49,516 bases of DNA from Billgrantia endophytica. GTDB lineage: Bacteria > Pseudomonadota > Gammaproteobacteria > Pseudomonadales > Halomonadaceae. Each line of letters starts with the position of its first letter. The stretch's first letter is position 1. This document shows, piece by piece, positions 26,054-35,792 of the stretch. The DNA is taken from assembly GCF_002879615.1 (NCBI RefSeq), contig NZ_PNRF01000021.1:1-49516 (forward strand). Direction: 5' to 3'. Both the position numbers and the translations under genes were made by a program. The notes below the pieces were generated by a model. That model was not told the origin of the DNA. It searched no databases and was given only the letters and a program-made list of their open reading frames with translations.

Positions 26054-26332
26054 ATGGCCAAGGCGACCGCACGTCATATTCTGGTGAGCAGCGAAGAGCA
26101 GTGTCAGGCCCTCAAGGCCGAGATCGAGGGTGGTCGCGATTTCGCCGAGGTGGCCCGCGAGCACTCGTCCTGCCCTTCCGGCGGCCGCGGCGGCGATCTG
26201 GGCAGCTTTGGCCCTGGCCAGATGGTTCGCGAGTTTGACGAAGTGGTATTCTCGGGCGAGCTGAACAAGGTTCATGGCCCGGTGAAGACCCAGTTCGGTT
26301 ATCATCTGCTGGAAATCACCAGCCGCAGCTGA
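26054..26332 (+). CDS. ppiC: Parvulin peptidyl-prolyl isomerase (PpiC)
   Basis: 92-residue stand-alone rotamase. ATARHILVSSEEQCQALKAE, DFAEVAREHSSCPSGGRGGD, LGSFGPGQMVREFDEVVF and KTQFGYHLLEITSR match E. coli PpiC along the whole length. It has no signal peptide and acts in the cytoplasm on prolyl bonds. The ATG at 26054 follows AGGAGCGCAAC. An intrinsic terminator follows at 26350. Confidence 0.97.
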   Translation: MAKATARHILVSSEEQCQALKAEIEGGRDFAEVAREHSSCPSGGRGGDLGSFGPGQMVREFDEVVFSGELNKVHGPVKTQFGYHLLEITSRS

Positions 26333-26349
26333 GCCCCGCGGTGACAAGG

Positions 26350-26381
26350 AAAAGCCGCACGTGCCCGCCACGGCGGCTTTT
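26350..26381 (+). terminator. Intrinsic terminator after ppiC
   Basis: AAAAGCCGC (26350-26358) pairs perfectly with GCGGCTTTT (26373-26381); the loop is 14 nt and the stem ends in a TTTT run. It lies 18 nt after the ppiC stop. Confidence 0.8.
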
Positions 26382-26465
26382 CTCGTTCCCGGCCCTGTGC
26401 CAGGTGCCATCTCGCGTTAGGATGGAGCCTGATGGCTCGTTCTCTAACGTCAACAGGGACGACGC

Positions 26466-27473
26466 ATGACGATTTCATTCAACCATTCGCCAACAGCCGC
26501 GCCGGAAGAGGCTCCCCCTCTCGATAGTGGCAGCGGTATCGGCTCGCCCATGATTCAGGTGGAGTCGCTTTCCAAGGTCTTCCAGGGAGGCTTTCAGGCG
26601 CTGAAGGACGTCAGCCTGGAAATCCGGCGTGGCGAGGTCTTCGCCCTTCTTGGCCCCAATGGGGCGGGAAAGACGACCTTGATCAGCGTGATCTGCGGCC
26701 TCGTGAACGCCACCACGGGCCGCGTGCTGGTCGATGGCCATGACAATGTGGCGAACTACCGCCAGGCCCGCTCGCTGATCGGCCTGGTACCCCAGGAACT
26801 GACCAACGAGGCCTTCACCACGGTGTGGGACACGGTGAGCTTCAGCCGCGGGCTGTTCGGCAAGCCTCGCGATCCCGCGCACATCGAAAAGGTGTTGCGC
26901 GCCCTGACGCTGTGGGAGAAACGGGACAATCGCCTGCTCGAACTCTCCGGCGGCATGAAGCGACGGGTGCTGATTGCCAAGGCGCTGGCCCACCAGCCCA
27001 AGGTGCTGTTTCTCGATGAACCCACCGCGGGCGTCGACGTGGAACTGCGCCGTGAAATGTGGGACGTGGTGCGCCAGCTGCGCGACCATGGGGTGACGAT
27101 CATTCTGACCACGCACTATATCGAGGAAGCCGAGGAGATGGCCGACCGCATCGGGGTGATTCGCCGGGGCGAACTGGTCCTGGTGGAGGAAAAAGGTGCC
27201 CTGATGCGCCAACTGGGTCGCAAGGAGCTGACCCTGCACCTGGACAATCCGCTGACCGAGGTACCCGCCGCGCTGGCCGGCCACGAGTTGACCCTGGACG
27301 ATGAGGGACATGCACTGGTCTACACCTATGATGTCACACGGCAGGACGAAGGAACGGGAATCACCGGCCTTCTCGCCGACCTGGAAGCCACCGGCATCAG
27401 GGTAAAGGACCTGCATACCCGGCAGAGTTCACTGGAAGAGATCTTTGTCAGCCTCGTCAGGGAGAACGCATGA
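26466..27473 (+). CDS. ABC exporter ATP-binding subunit (YadG-like)
   Basis: 335-residue ATPase with a poorly conserved N-terminal extension of about 28 residues before [20 protein letters not shown]. Walker A is GPNGAGKTT, signature LSGGMKRR, Walker [13 protein letters not shown] and switch [11 protein letters not shown]. This is the CcmA/YadG class that pairs with a two-domain ABC-2 permease. The ATG overlaps the following permease by 4 nt at its 3' end. The pair probably exports a drug or lipid-like compound; nothing specifies which. Confidence 0.93.
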   Translation: MTISFNHSPTAAPEEAPPLDSGSGIGSPMIQVESLSKVFQGGFQALKDVSLEIRRGEVFALLGPNGAGKTTLISVICGLVNATTGRVLVDGHDNVANYRQARSLIGLVPQELTNEAFTTVWDTVSFSRGLFGKPRDPAHIEKVLRALTLWEKRDNRLLELSGGMKRRVLIAKALAHQPKVLFLDEPTAGVDVELRREMWDVVRQLRDHGVTIILTTHYIEEAEEMADRIGVIRRGELVLVEEKGALMRQLGRKELTLHLDNPLTEVPAALAGHELTLDDEGHALVYTYDVTRQDEGTGITGLLADLEATGIRVKDLHTRQSSLEEIFVSLVRENA

Positions 27474-28231
27474 ACCTGCAGTCCGTGAAGACGATCTACC
27501 TGGCCGAGATGTCTCGCAGCCTGCGCACCGTGTTGCAGAGCATCGTATCGCCGGTAGTGTCCACGTCGCTCTACTTCGTAGTGTTCGGTGCCGCCATCGG
27601 ATCGCGTATCAGTGAAGTCGATGGCGTCAGCTACGGCGCTTTCATCGTGCCGGGCTTGATCATGCTGATGCTGCTGACACAGAGCGTCTCCACCGCCTCG
27701 TTCGGCATCTTCTTTCCCCGTTTTTCCGGTTCGATCTACGAGATCCTCTCGGCTCCGATCTCCTATTTCGAGATCGTGCTGGGCTACGTGGGAGCGGCGG
27801 CCACCAAGTCGCTGATTCTGGGTCTGATCGTCTTGGGTACGGCACGGCTGTTCGTTCCCTTTACCATCCAGCACCCGTTGATCATGCTGTTGTTCCTGAC
27901 CCTGACGGCCCTGACGTTCAGCCTGCTCGGCTTCATCATCGGTATCTGGGCCGATGGCTTCGAGAAGCTGCAACTGGTGCCCCTGCTGGTCGTGACGCCG
28001 TTGACCTTTCTCGGTGGTACCTTCTACTCCATCGACATGCTGCCGCCCGTCTGGCAGGCGGTGACCCTGCTCAACCCGGTGGTCTATCTGGTCAGCGGTT
28101 TTCGCTGGAGCTTCTATGGCACCGGTGACGTCAGCATCTGGGCAAGCCTGCTGGTGATCGCCCTTTTTCTGGTCGTCTCGCTGGCAGTGGTCAACTGGAT
28201 CTTCAAGAGCGGCTATCGGCTAAAACCCTGA
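27470..28231 (+). CDS. ABC-2 type exporter permease (YadH-like)
   Basis: 253-residue membrane protein with six hydrophobic segments, of the ABC-2 family ([40 protein letters not shown], and the C-terminal [17 protein letters not shown]). It overlaps the ATPase gene by 4 nt and is the membrane partner of that exporter. A short inverted repeat CCGGTG/CACCGG follows at 28233-28251 without a T tract. Confidence 0.93.
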   Translation: MNLQSVKTIYLAEMSRSLRTVLQSIVSPVVSTSLYFVVFGAAIGSRISEVDGVSYGAFIVPGLIMLMLLTQSVSTASFGIFFPRFSGSIYEILSAPISYFEIVLGYVGAAATKSLILGLIVLGTARLFVPFTIQHPLIMLLFLTLTALTFSLLGFIIGIWADGFEKLQLVPLLVVTPLTFLGGTFYSIDMLPPVWQAVTLLNPVVYLVSGFRWSFYGTGDVSIWASLLVIALFLVVSLAVVNWIFKSGYRLKP

Positions 28232-28371
28232 GCCGGTGAACAAGCCACCGGAGCAGCGCCGGATCACATGGTGGCGATGTCCTGCGGATAGACGAGCCAA
28301 TGCCCATTGCCGGCTTGAACTCGGGCCCGTGGCAGGTATCATCGCTTGCCTGTCCTTCTACCGGATTTCCC

Positions 28372-29409
28372 ATGCCGATACTGCATAGCATCATTCACCG
28401 CATCGACAAGGCATCCGGCGACCAGCCGGCAGTGCTCAAGCCGGCCTCGGACGAGACGTCACCTTCTGATGCACAGGAAGGCCTGCTGTCCCGCTTCAAT
28501 GACGCCTACCATGCCAAGCCCAAGGCCTGGGGCCATTTCGGCGATACGACAGACAGTGACGATTCACAAGAGGAAAAGGAAGGCGCCCCGGCTTCCCTCT
28601 TCGCTCGTGAGCTGATCGACTATCTCGACGGCCGGCGTGACTTCCCCGACGTCACGCGGGGTGTAGCCGAACGGATCGTCGGGCTGGTCAACGCACACCT
28701 GTCGGTGACGGGCCACCTGCTGTTTGTCGACTTCCAGCATGGCGATACCCGCTATCTCAGCCTGGCACTCCTGCACCACAGGGAAGGGTACGGCATCGAC
28801 GGGAGCCTCGACGTGGTGCCGGCACATCAGCTCAACCTGGCCCAGATGAGCCTGGCGGCACGCATCAACCTGAGCCAGTGGCGCAGCGATACGCCGTCCA
28901 GGCAGTATCTCTCATGGACACGTGACCGCGGCGGCAAGAAGCTGGCGGAAGAGTTCGCCACCCTCCTGGGTGCCACCGAGGGGGTGGATGCCACCGGCGA
29001 GACCCGAACCCTGCTGAAAGCCTTCAGCGATTACGTGGAGCAAGAGGATTACCCGGAGGAGCAGAGCCGCGAGAAGACCGACACGCTGCTGGACTACGCC
29101 AGCGAACAGGCCCGCCGGGGCGAGCCCATGACCCTGGAAGCACTGTCGGAACTGCTCGACGAACAGCAGCCGAAGGCCTTCTACGACCATATCCGCAACG
29201 CCGACTACGGTCTTTCCCCAGAGATACCCCCCGACAAGCGCACCCTCAGCCAGTTCCGCCGCTTTACCGGCCGGGCCAGCGGCGTCTCGATCAGCTTCGA
29301 TTCCCACTTGCTCGGCTCCAGCATCGAGTATGACGAGGACCAGGACCGGCTGATCATCAAGAAGGTGCCCAGCGGCCTACGGGACCAGATCAAGCAGCGC
29401 CAGAACTGA
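28372..29409 (+). CDS. yejK: Nucleoid-associated protein YejK (NdpA family)
   Basis: 345-residue protein of the NdpA/YejK family. It begins MPILHSIIHRIDK, has the early LLSRFNDAYHAKPKAWGHF, DVTRGVAERIVGLVNAHLSV, HLLFVDFQHGDTRYLSLALL, and a C-terminal RRFTGRASGVSISFDSHLLG. It binds the nucleoid in the cytoplasm; its detailed role is unclear. I take ATG 28372 because the protein starts there in homologues. The stop lies 3 nt from the convergent glutamine amidotransferase stop. Confidence 0.93.
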   Translation: MPILHSIIHRIDKASGDQPAVLKPASDETSPSDAQEGLLSRFNDAYHAKPKAWGHFGDTTDSDDSQEEKEGAPASLFARELIDYLDGRRDFPDVTRGVAERIVGLVNAHLSVTGHLLFVDFQHGDTRYLSLALLHHREGYGIDGSLDVVPAHQLNLAQMSLAARINLSQWRSDTPSRQYLSWTRDRGGKKLAEEFATLLGATEGVDATGETRTLLKAFSDYVEQEDYPEEQSREKTDTLLDYASEQARRGEPMTLEALSELLDEQQPKAFYDHIRNADYGLSPEIPPDKRTLSQFRRFTGRASGVSISFDSHLLGSSIEYDEDQDRLIIKKVPSGLRDQIKQRQN

Positions 29410-29412
29410 CAT

Positions 29413-30138
29413 CTACTCGGTGCGGGCGGCTGTCTCCGCCGTCTCAAGCCATTCACGAAACGTCTGCTGGCCGCGATGCATCAGGTCGGCGCCGAAACGT
29501 CGGGCCTGTTCGCGGACCTCGACGGGATCGACCCCCGCCAGCGCCAGCTCGGCGGTGTGGCCCACCAGCCACTGCTCGATCCTCAATGGGTCGGCTTCCA
29601 GGTGAAACTGTAGCCCCAGAACGGTATCGCCCGCGGCGAAGGCCTGATGCGCGCATGAATGGCTGTAGGCCAGGCGCGTGGCGCCAGGTGGCGTTTCGAA
29701 CATGTCGCCATGCCAATGCAGTACGGTATCCGGGTTGCCGATATGGCGCAGCGGGCTCTCCTGCCCTTCGCGGGTCAGGCCGACATCCGCATAGCCGATC
29801 TCCTTCTCCGCCATGGGAAAGACCCGGCCGCCCAGCGCCCGGGCGATCAGCTGGGCGCCGAGGCAGATGCCGAGCAGCGGCCGGCCGGAATCGAGCCGTC
29901 GCCGTATGGCATCCAGCTCGGCACTGAGAAAGGGGTACAGCGCCTCGTCGTTGGCACCGATGGGAGCGCCCAGCACCACCATCAGTTCGGGGGTCTCCAC
30001 CTCCAGAGCCTCGAGGGCATCGGAACCCAGCACGGAAGGGTCCAGGTAGCGGATTCGATAGCCCAACTCGTCGAGAACCGGCTCGAAGACACCCAGGTCC
30101 TCGAAGGCGACATGGCGAATGGCGACAACACTTTTCAT
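29413..30138 (-). CDS. Class I glutamine amidotransferase
   Basis: 241-residue GATase-1 protein. The nucleophile elbow is LLGICLGAQLIARALGG, and the His and Glu come from LGLQFHLEADPLR. Other family marks are ELMVVLGAPIGANDE and HWHGDMFETP. It resembles GuaA-like or YfeJ/gamma-glutamyl-type stand-alone amidotransferases without a synthetase domain; the acceptor is unknown. GGAG lies 10 nt before the ATG at 30138. The metallophosphoesterase upstream is 17 nt away on the same strand. Confidence 0.9.
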   Translation of the reverse strand: MKSVVAIRHVAFEDLGVFEPVLDELGYRIRYLDPSVLGSDALEALEVETPELMVVLGAPIGANDEALYPFLSAELDAIRRRLDSGRPLLGICLGAQLIARALGGRVFPMAEKEIGYADVGLTREGQESPLRHIGNPDTVLHWHGDMFETPPGATRLAYSHSCAHQAFAAGDTVLGLQFHLEADPLRIEQWLVGHTAELALAGVDPVEVREQARRFGADLMHRGQQTFREWLETAETAARTE

Positions 30139-30155
30139 CTTGGTGGAGCTCCGTT

Positions 30156-30950
30156 TCAAGGGCGCGCATCCGGCCAGGTGACACCTGCCTGAATGGCGAT
30201 CACCTGGTCCGGCACGAACAGGGACGGCTCGAACTCTCCGGGATAGCCACCAGGGTTGGCGATGACCCGCGTGCCCTGGCAGGTCAGATCCACGGGCTCG
30301 TGAACATGGCCGTGGATCCAGAGTGTCATGGGTCCCATCAGGGATTCCAGGTGCGACGCAAAGGCGGGTGACAGGGCGTCCCCCTGATAGCAAGGTGGAA
30401 TGCAGCCGGCAAGCGGCGCATGGTGGCTGACGACGACCGTGGGCCCGGCAAAGGGCGTCTCCAGTTCGGACGTAAGCCAGGCAAGTGCCTGCCGATGCAG
30501 CTCCCGGCTGGACTGCGGGGTGAGGACCTCTCCCTCGGGCTGCTCGATGATATGAAAGTCCGGCATCATCATTCGAGCCTTGAGCTCCGTCTGCTCGGCG
30601 CTGTGCTCAGGCTCGCCGTCATACAGCGCAAAGTCGGTCCACAGCGTCGTACCCAGAAACCTCACGCCGCCATGCACCAGTACATCGTTGTCGAGCAGGT
30701 GAATTCCCAGCCTCTGTGCCTCGTCACGCATTTCGCGGCGCAGCGTGGGCATGCTCGCCCCGTAGAACTCATGGTTGCCGGGAACGTAGAGAACCGGCAG
30801 GCCCTTGAAACGTTCGGCGGCCCAGGCGAGCCCCTGCAGATGCTGGTGGATGTCGCCGGCCAGGATCACCAGATCCGCCTCGACATCGGGGATGTCACGC
30901 CCCTCGTCAAAGTGCTCCAGATGCAGATCCGAAAGAATCCTCACGCGCAC
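30156..30950 (-). CDS. Calcineurin-like metallophosphoesterase
   Basis: 264-residue phosphoesterase. The metal-binding motifs are in order: D-x-H in ILSDLHLEHF, GD in VILAGDIHQH, GNHE in YVPGNHEFYG, a single H in VVVSHHAPL and GHVH in LWIHGHVHEP. The start GTG at 30950 is preceded by AAGGAGAG at 7 nt spacing, better than a GTG 6 nt downstream. It is cytoplasmic and upstream of the glutamine amidotransferase (17 nt), so the two are probably cotranscribed. Substrate unknown; nucleotide or phosphoprotein are possible. Confidence 0.9.
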   Translation of the reverse strand: MRVRILSDLHLEHFDEGRDIPDVEADLVILAGDIHQHLQGLAWAAERFKGLPVLYVPGNHEFYGASMPTLRREMRDEAQRLGIHLLDNDVLVHGGVRFLGTTLWTDFALYDGEPEHSAEQTELKARMMMPDFHIIEQPEGEVLTPQSSRELHRQALAWLTSELETPFAGPTVVVSHHAPLAGCIPPCYQGDALSPAFASHLESLMGPMTLWIHGHVHEPVDLTCQGTRVIANPGGYPGEFEPSLFVPDQVIAIQAGVTWPDARP

Positions 30951-31171
30951 GCCGTCTCTCCTTGTTCCGCCCGACCATTCCCACCTGACCTGGGCCCTGT
31001 CGGATAGCAAACCACAGGAATGCCATCGATATAAAGTACTACCCTTGCAACCCGATGATACGCAACGAGACCTGAACCCGGGCCCGCGCACGGAGAATGA
31101 TGCTGGGCGGCAAGTTCCGTTTGCCCCTTTGCCGGTTTCCCGACTAGCTTGAGGTCGAGTTGTCATGCGCA

Positions 31172-31189
31172 GTGATACCGATCTATCAC
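31172..31189. promoter_or_regulatory. Inverted repeat upstream of the SDR-VKOR gene
   Basis: GTGATA (31172-31177), 6-bp spacer, TATCAC (31184-31189) is a perfect inverted repeat 23 bp before the ATG. It is a candidate operator for the fusion gene. No regulator gene is adjacent, and the arms are short, so it could be chance. Confidence 0.4.
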
Positions 31190-31212
31190 AATCCGGCAAA
31201 GGGACCTTAGCC

Positions 31213-33711
31213 ATGCAGGACAAGGAAGAAACGAATCGGCAGAAACCGGCCAACCAGCAAAAACCGATTGTGGTGATCACGGGTGCCTCCGGGGGCATCG
31301 GCACCGCCCTCACGCGCAGCCTCAAACGCGACTATCGCATCATCGGGCTGGACAAGACCAAGGGCGAAGAGGCCGACGACAGCTACGAATTCGATCTTAC
31401 CTCGGTCGATTCCATCAAGGAGGCCCTGGACACGCTGGCCGACCGATACGGCAGGGATATCGCCGCGGTCGTGCATCTTGCGGCCTACTTCGATTTTACC
31501 GGGGAAGCATCCCCCCTCTACGACAAGGTCAACGTCCAGGGCACCCGCAACCTGTTGACGGCGCTGCAGGACATGAACGTGGAGCGGTTCATCTACTCCA
31601 GCACCATGCTGGTCCACGAGCCGCAGGTCCCTGGGAAGCGGGTGAACGAGGATACGCCCATCGCCCCGACCTGGGCCTACCCGAAATCGAAGGCCGAAAC
31701 GGAAGCCGTCATTCGCGAACATGCCGGGGACATGCCCTATACCCTGCTGCGGCTTGCCGGCATGTACGACGAAACCACCTGTGTACCCACCCTGTCCCAT
31801 CAGATCGCGCGCATCTACGAACACACGCTGAAAAGTCATCTCTACTCCGGCAATACCGGTGCCGGTCAGGCCTGTGTGCACAAGGAAGACATGATCGATG
31901 CCTTCCGCCGCACCATCGACAGGCGCCATGACCTGCCCCGGGAGAACGAGATCCTGATCGGCGAGGAGCACTGCGTCAGCTACGAAGCCCTACAGAACCG
32001 GCTCGGCGAGCTGATTCACGGCGAGGACCACTGGAAGACGATTTCGGTACCCAAACCGATCGCCAAGACCGGTGCGCTTGTCGAGGAGAAGAGCGAGCCG
32101 CTGATACCGGACGATTTCGACAAGGGCGAAAAGCCCTTCATCCGGCCGTTCATGATCGACATGGCCGACGATCACTACGAACTGGATATCCGGCGCGCTC
32201 GCCAGCAGTTGGGGTGGGCGCCACGTTTCGAAGTGTTCGAGACGCTCGAGGACATCGTGGGCCACCTGCTCGAGGACCCCCACGCCTGGTACGAAGCCAA
32301 CGGCATCACCCCCCCGGACTGGATCGCGGAGGCCGACGAGAAGGGCCGGAACGCCGAACGGGTGCTGGAGCAGTATCAGGAACGGTTCCAGCGTCAGCAT
32401 TACCAGAACCTGTGGGCCCATTTCGCGAACATGGCACTCGGTGCCTGGCTGGTCACCTCCCCTGCGATCCTCGGATATACCACCAGCGGCATGATCTACA
32501 GCGAGATCGTGTCGGGGCTTCTGTTGATGATGTTCGCGGCCATTTCACTTTCCTGGAAGAACAGCTGGGCCCGCTGGGTATGTGCCGTGGTGGGGTTATG
32601 GCTTCTGTTCGCGCCGCTGCTGTTCTGGACCGAAAGCGCGGCGGCGTACCTCAACGGCACGATAACGGGGATGCTGGCCATCGGCTTGTCCGCGGTGGTG
32701 CGACCGGCGCCCGGGGTGTCCCCGGCAGCGGCGATGATTGGCCCGACGACCCCGCCAGGGTGGAACAACAACCCGTCGAGCTGGTTCCAGCGGATGCCGA
32801 TCATCATCCTGGCCTTCGTCGGCTTCTTCATATCCCGATATCTCGCCGCCTATCAGCTGGGGCATATCGACACCGTCTGGGACCCCTTCTTCAGCGGTAC
32901 CCGCGAAGGGCTCAACGGCACCGAAGACATCATCACCTCCGAGGCATCCGAGGCCTGGCCGGTTCCCGATGCCGGCCTGGGCGGCATGGTCTACATGCTG
33001 GAAATCCTCATCGGACTGATCGGCACCTCGCAGCGCTGGCGCACCATGCCCTGGGTGGTCGCCTCCTTTGGCGTGCTGATCGTACCGCTGGGCGTGGTGT
33101 CGGTTACGTTCATCATCATCCAGCCCATCGTCATCGGCACCTGGTGCACCCTGTGCCTGATCCAGGCCGGCGCCATGCTGCTGCAGATCGCCTATGCCTT
33201 CAACGAGTTCGTTGCCACGGGTGAATTCCTCAAGCGCCGTCATCGTGCCGGAGCCCCGGTGCTGAAGATCTTCTTCACCGGTGATACCGACGAGGGCGAG
33301 AGCGAACCGGTCGATGAAAACTTCCAGCGCAGCCCCATGGCCATCCTGGGAGATGCGCTGCGTACCGGCGTGAATCTTCCCTGGAACCTGGCACTTTGCC
33401 TTCTGATCGGTGCCTGGCTGATGCTCACCCGGGTCACGCTCGGCGCCGAGGGAGCCATGGCCAATTGGGATCATGTGATCGGCGCCTTGATCATTACCGT
33501 GGCGGTCATTGCCCTGGCGGAATCGGCCCGGCCGATCCGTTGGCTGCTGATTCCACTGGCCGCGGTCCTGCTTTTCACGCCCTTCCTGCATGGCGTCGGC
33601 ATCGTGGCAACCATCAGCAGCCTTCTGTGCGGGGCCGCCGTCATGGCGCTGAGCCTGCGCCGGGGACCGATTCAGGGTCGCTACGGCAGCTGGAGCAAGC
33701 TGCTGGCATAA
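31213..33711 (+). CDS. Fused SDR (epimerase type) / SPW-repeat / VKOR-like membrane protein
   Basis: 832-residue protein with two parts. Residues about 18-395 are an extended SDR: Rossmann motif TGASGGIG (24 onward), Ser/Thr in YSSTMLVHE, and Y156-P-K-S-K160. A linker leads to a polytopic region with SPW-type hydrophobic repeats (about 405-495 and 715-832). Between them (about 540-680) is a VKOR-like four-helix domain with ASEAWPVPDAGLGG and the membrane CxxC C645-T-L-C648 in GTWCTLCLIQA. The loop cysteines of VKOR proteins are absent. The ATG at 31213 follows AAAGGGACC. It may couple NAD(P)-linked oxidation at the cytoplasmic face to membrane redox or quinone chemistry; this is inference. 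Confidence 0.85.
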   Translation: MQDKEETNRQKPANQQKPIVVITGASGGIGTALTRSLKRDYRIIGLDKTKGEEADDSYEFDLTSVDSIKEALDTLADRYGRDIAAVVHLAAYFDFTGEASPLYDKVNVQGTRNLLTALQDMNVERFIYSSTMLVHEPQVPGKRVNEDTPIAPTWAYPKSKAETEAVIREHAGDMPYTLLRLAGMYDETTCVPTLSHQIARIYEHTLKSHLYSGNTGAGQACVHKEDMIDAFRRTIDRRHDLPRENEILIGEEHCVSYEALQNRLGELIHGEDHWKTISVPKPIAKTGALVEEKSEPLIPDDFDKGEKPFIRPFMIDMADDHYELDIRRARQQLGWAPRFEVFETLEDIVGHLLEDPHAWYEANGITPPDWIAEADEKGRNAERVLEQYQERFQRQHYQNLWAHFANMALGAWLVTSPAILGYTTSGMIYSEIVSGLLLMMFAAISLSWKNSWARWVCAVVGLWLLFAPLLFWTESAAAYLNGTITGMLAIGLSAVVRPAPGVSPAAAMIGPTTPPGWNNNPSSWFQRMPIIILAFVGFFISRYLAAYQLGHIDTVWDPFFSGTREGLNGTEDIITSEASEAWPVPDAGLGGMVYMLEILIGLIGTSQRWRTMPWVVASFGVLIVPLGVVSVTFIIIQPIVIGTWCTLCLIQAGAMLLQIAYAFNEFVATGEFLKRRHRAGAPVLKIFFTGDTDEGESEPVDENFQRSPMAILGDALRTGVNLPWNLALCLLIGAWLMLTRVTLGAEGAMANWDHVIGALIITVAVIALAESARPIRWLLIPLAAVLLFTPFLHGVGIVATISSLLCGAAVMALSLRRGPIQGRYGSWSKLLA

Positions 33712-33757
33712 GGCCGGCCAGGCAGAACGCTACAGGCGTTCCACCTGTTGGGCTACC

Positions 33758-35587
33758 ATGCAGAATTCCCCTGACGCCGGTGGCGCCGCAGCACCGGCTG
33801 TCCTCACCCGCCTGGAATTCGCCATGACGCCACGCCCCGATCCTCGGGTTCTGCTCCGACTACTGAGTCTGCTGCGCCCCCATCAGGCTCGTCTTGTGCT
33901 GGCCGCCCTGGCCCTGCTGGTGGCTTCCGGCAGCGTATTGCTACTTGGTCAAGGGCTCCGCCTGGTGATCGATCAGGGGTTTCTGGCCGCCGATCGCGGC
34001 CAGCTCAACCAAACGCTGGCCCTCATGTCCGTGGTGGTTGCCGTGCTGGCGGGTGCTTCAGCGCTGCGCTACTACCTGGTCAGCTGGATCGGCGAGCGGC
34101 TGGCGGCCGACCTGCGCCAACAGGTATTCGATCATCTGCTCGATCTCGAGCCCGGCTTCTTCGAGAGCGCCACCCATCAGAGCCGGAGCGCCGGCGAGAT
34201 CACGTCACGGCTGACCGCCGATACCAGCGTCCTGCAGACCCTGTTCGGCTCGTCGATCTCGATGGCGCTGCGCAACGTGGTCATGCTGATCGGTGCGATG
34301 GGCCTGATGCTGGTGACCCAGCCATGGCTCTCGGCACTGGTGTTGCTGGGTATCCCCGCCACGGTGCTGCCGGTCCTGTGGTTCGGCCGCCGGGTACGCC
34401 GACTGTCGCGCCACAGCCAGGACAGGGTTGCCGAACTCGGCCGCTACGCCGGCGAAGCACTGGCCGGCATTCGCACCGTGCAGGCCTTCACCCACGAGAC
34501 GATAGATCGCCGGGACTACGGCTCGCGTGTCGAGCAGGCCTTTGTCGCCGCCGTGGACCGTACCCGCCAGCGTGCCTGGCTGACCGGCATCGCCATGCTG
34601 GCGATCTTTGTCGCCGTGGGACTCATGCTATGGCAGGGTGGGCAGGCCGTGCTCTCTGGCGCCATGACCGCCGGCGAACTGTCGGCCTTTGTCTTCTATG
34701 CCGTACTGGCTGCCGGTGCGGTGGCAACACTCGCCGAGGTGGCCGGCGACGTGCAGCGCGCGGCCGGTGCCGCCGAGCGACTGCTGGAACTGCTCGACGC
34801 CCAGCCGACGATACGACCGCCCGCTCGGCCCAGGCCACTGCCCGTTCCGCTCCGGGGCGAAATCCGGCTGGAGGGTGTCGACTTCGCCTATCCGGGGCGC
34901 GGCAAAGCGGCGCTGCACGAGCTCGACGTATGGATTCGCCCCGGTGAACGGGTTGCACTGGTCGGGCCTTCCGGCGCCGGCAAGAGCACGCTGCTTTCCC
35001 TGCTGCTGCGCTTCCATGATCCCGACGGTGGCAGGCTATGCCTGGATGGCATCGACCTGCGTGAGCTGGATCCACACGAGCTTCGCGCCGCCATGGGGCT
35101 GGTGTCACAGGACCCCGTCCTGTTCACCGGCACCGTCGCCGAGAACCTGCGCTATGGCAAGCCGGACGCCACTCCCGCGGAGCTCCATGGCGCTGCCGGG
35201 GATGCCAATGCCCTCTCCTTCATCGAGGCCATGCCCCAGGGGTTCGATACGCCCCTGGGACCAGGCGGGGTGCAGCTCTCGGGCGGTCAGCGCCAGCGCC
35301 TGGCGATCGCACGGGCACTTTTGAAGAATCCCAGGGTACTGCTGCTCGATGAAGCCACCAGCGCGCTGGATGCCGAGAGTGAACGATTGGTCCAGCAGGC
35401 ACTGGATCGGCTGATGGCGGACCGGACCAGCCTGGTCATTGCCCACCGCCTGGCCACCGTCAGCGCTGCCGACCGGTTACTGGTACTGGATGAAGGGAGA
35501 CTGGTGGCGTCCGGCCGCCATGCCGAACTGCTCGACAGCAGCCCGCTCTACCGTCACCTGGCGGAACTGCAATTCGTGCAGCATTGA
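33758..35587 (+). CDS. ABC exporter with fused membrane and ATPase domains (MsbA/ABCB-like)
   Basis: 609-residue half-transporter. Six membrane helices (about residues 35-340) precede an ATPase domain with Walker A GPSGAGKST, Q-loop VSQDPVLFTGTVAEN, signature QLSGGQRQR, Walker B VLLLDEATSALD and switch VIAHRLATV. It should work as a homodimer exporting lipids or drugs. I report the ATG at 33758; ATG 33824 (MTPRPDPRV) fits the family equally well, and neither has a convincing Shine-Dalgarno. It follows the SDR-VKOR gene by 46 nt. A hairpin with a one-base bulge follows at 35658-35688. Confidence 0.92.
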   Translation: MQNSPDAGGAAAPAVLTRLEFAMTPRPDPRVLLRLLSLLRPHQARLVLAALALLVASGSVLLLGQGLRLVIDQGFLAADRGQLNQTLALMSVVVAVLAGASALRYYLVSWIGERLAADLRQQVFDHLLDLEPGFFESATHQSRSAGEITSRLTADTSVLQTLFGSSISMALRNVVMLIGAMGLMLVTQPWLSALVLLGIPATVLPVLWFGRRVRRLSRHSQDRVAELGRYAGEALAGIRTVQAFTHETIDRRDYGSRVEQAFVAAVDRTRQRAWLTGIAMLAIFVAVGLMLWQGGQAVLSGAMTAGELSAFVFYAVLAAGAVATLAEVAGDVQRAAGAAERLLELLDAQPTIRPPARPRPLPVPLRGEIRLEGVDFAYPGRGKAALHELDVWIRPGERVALVGPSGAGKSTLLSLLLRFHDPDGGRLCLDGIDLRELDPHELRAAMGLVSQDPVLFTGTVAENLRYGKPDATPAELHGAAGDANALSFIEAMPQGFDTPLGPGGVQLSGGQRQRLAIARALLKNPRVLLLDEATSALDAESERLVQQALDRLMADRTSLVIAHRLATVSAADRLLVLDEGRLVASGRHAELLDSSPLYRHLAELQFVQH

Positions 35588-35792
35588 GTCGTTGAAGAAC
35601 ACTTTTCGCCCTGACGCAATGAAAAATCTCATTGGATACAAAAACATTTCTTTGCATCGGGAAACCATTGCCCGCTTGATGGTTCCCGCTTGATGATCCT
35701 ACGTTTATACACGATGGCACACGCCAGCAGTGCCGGAAAGCCGGTAAATGGACGTACGACATGCAGTAGGCAAGCAGAAAGGAGATGTGACG

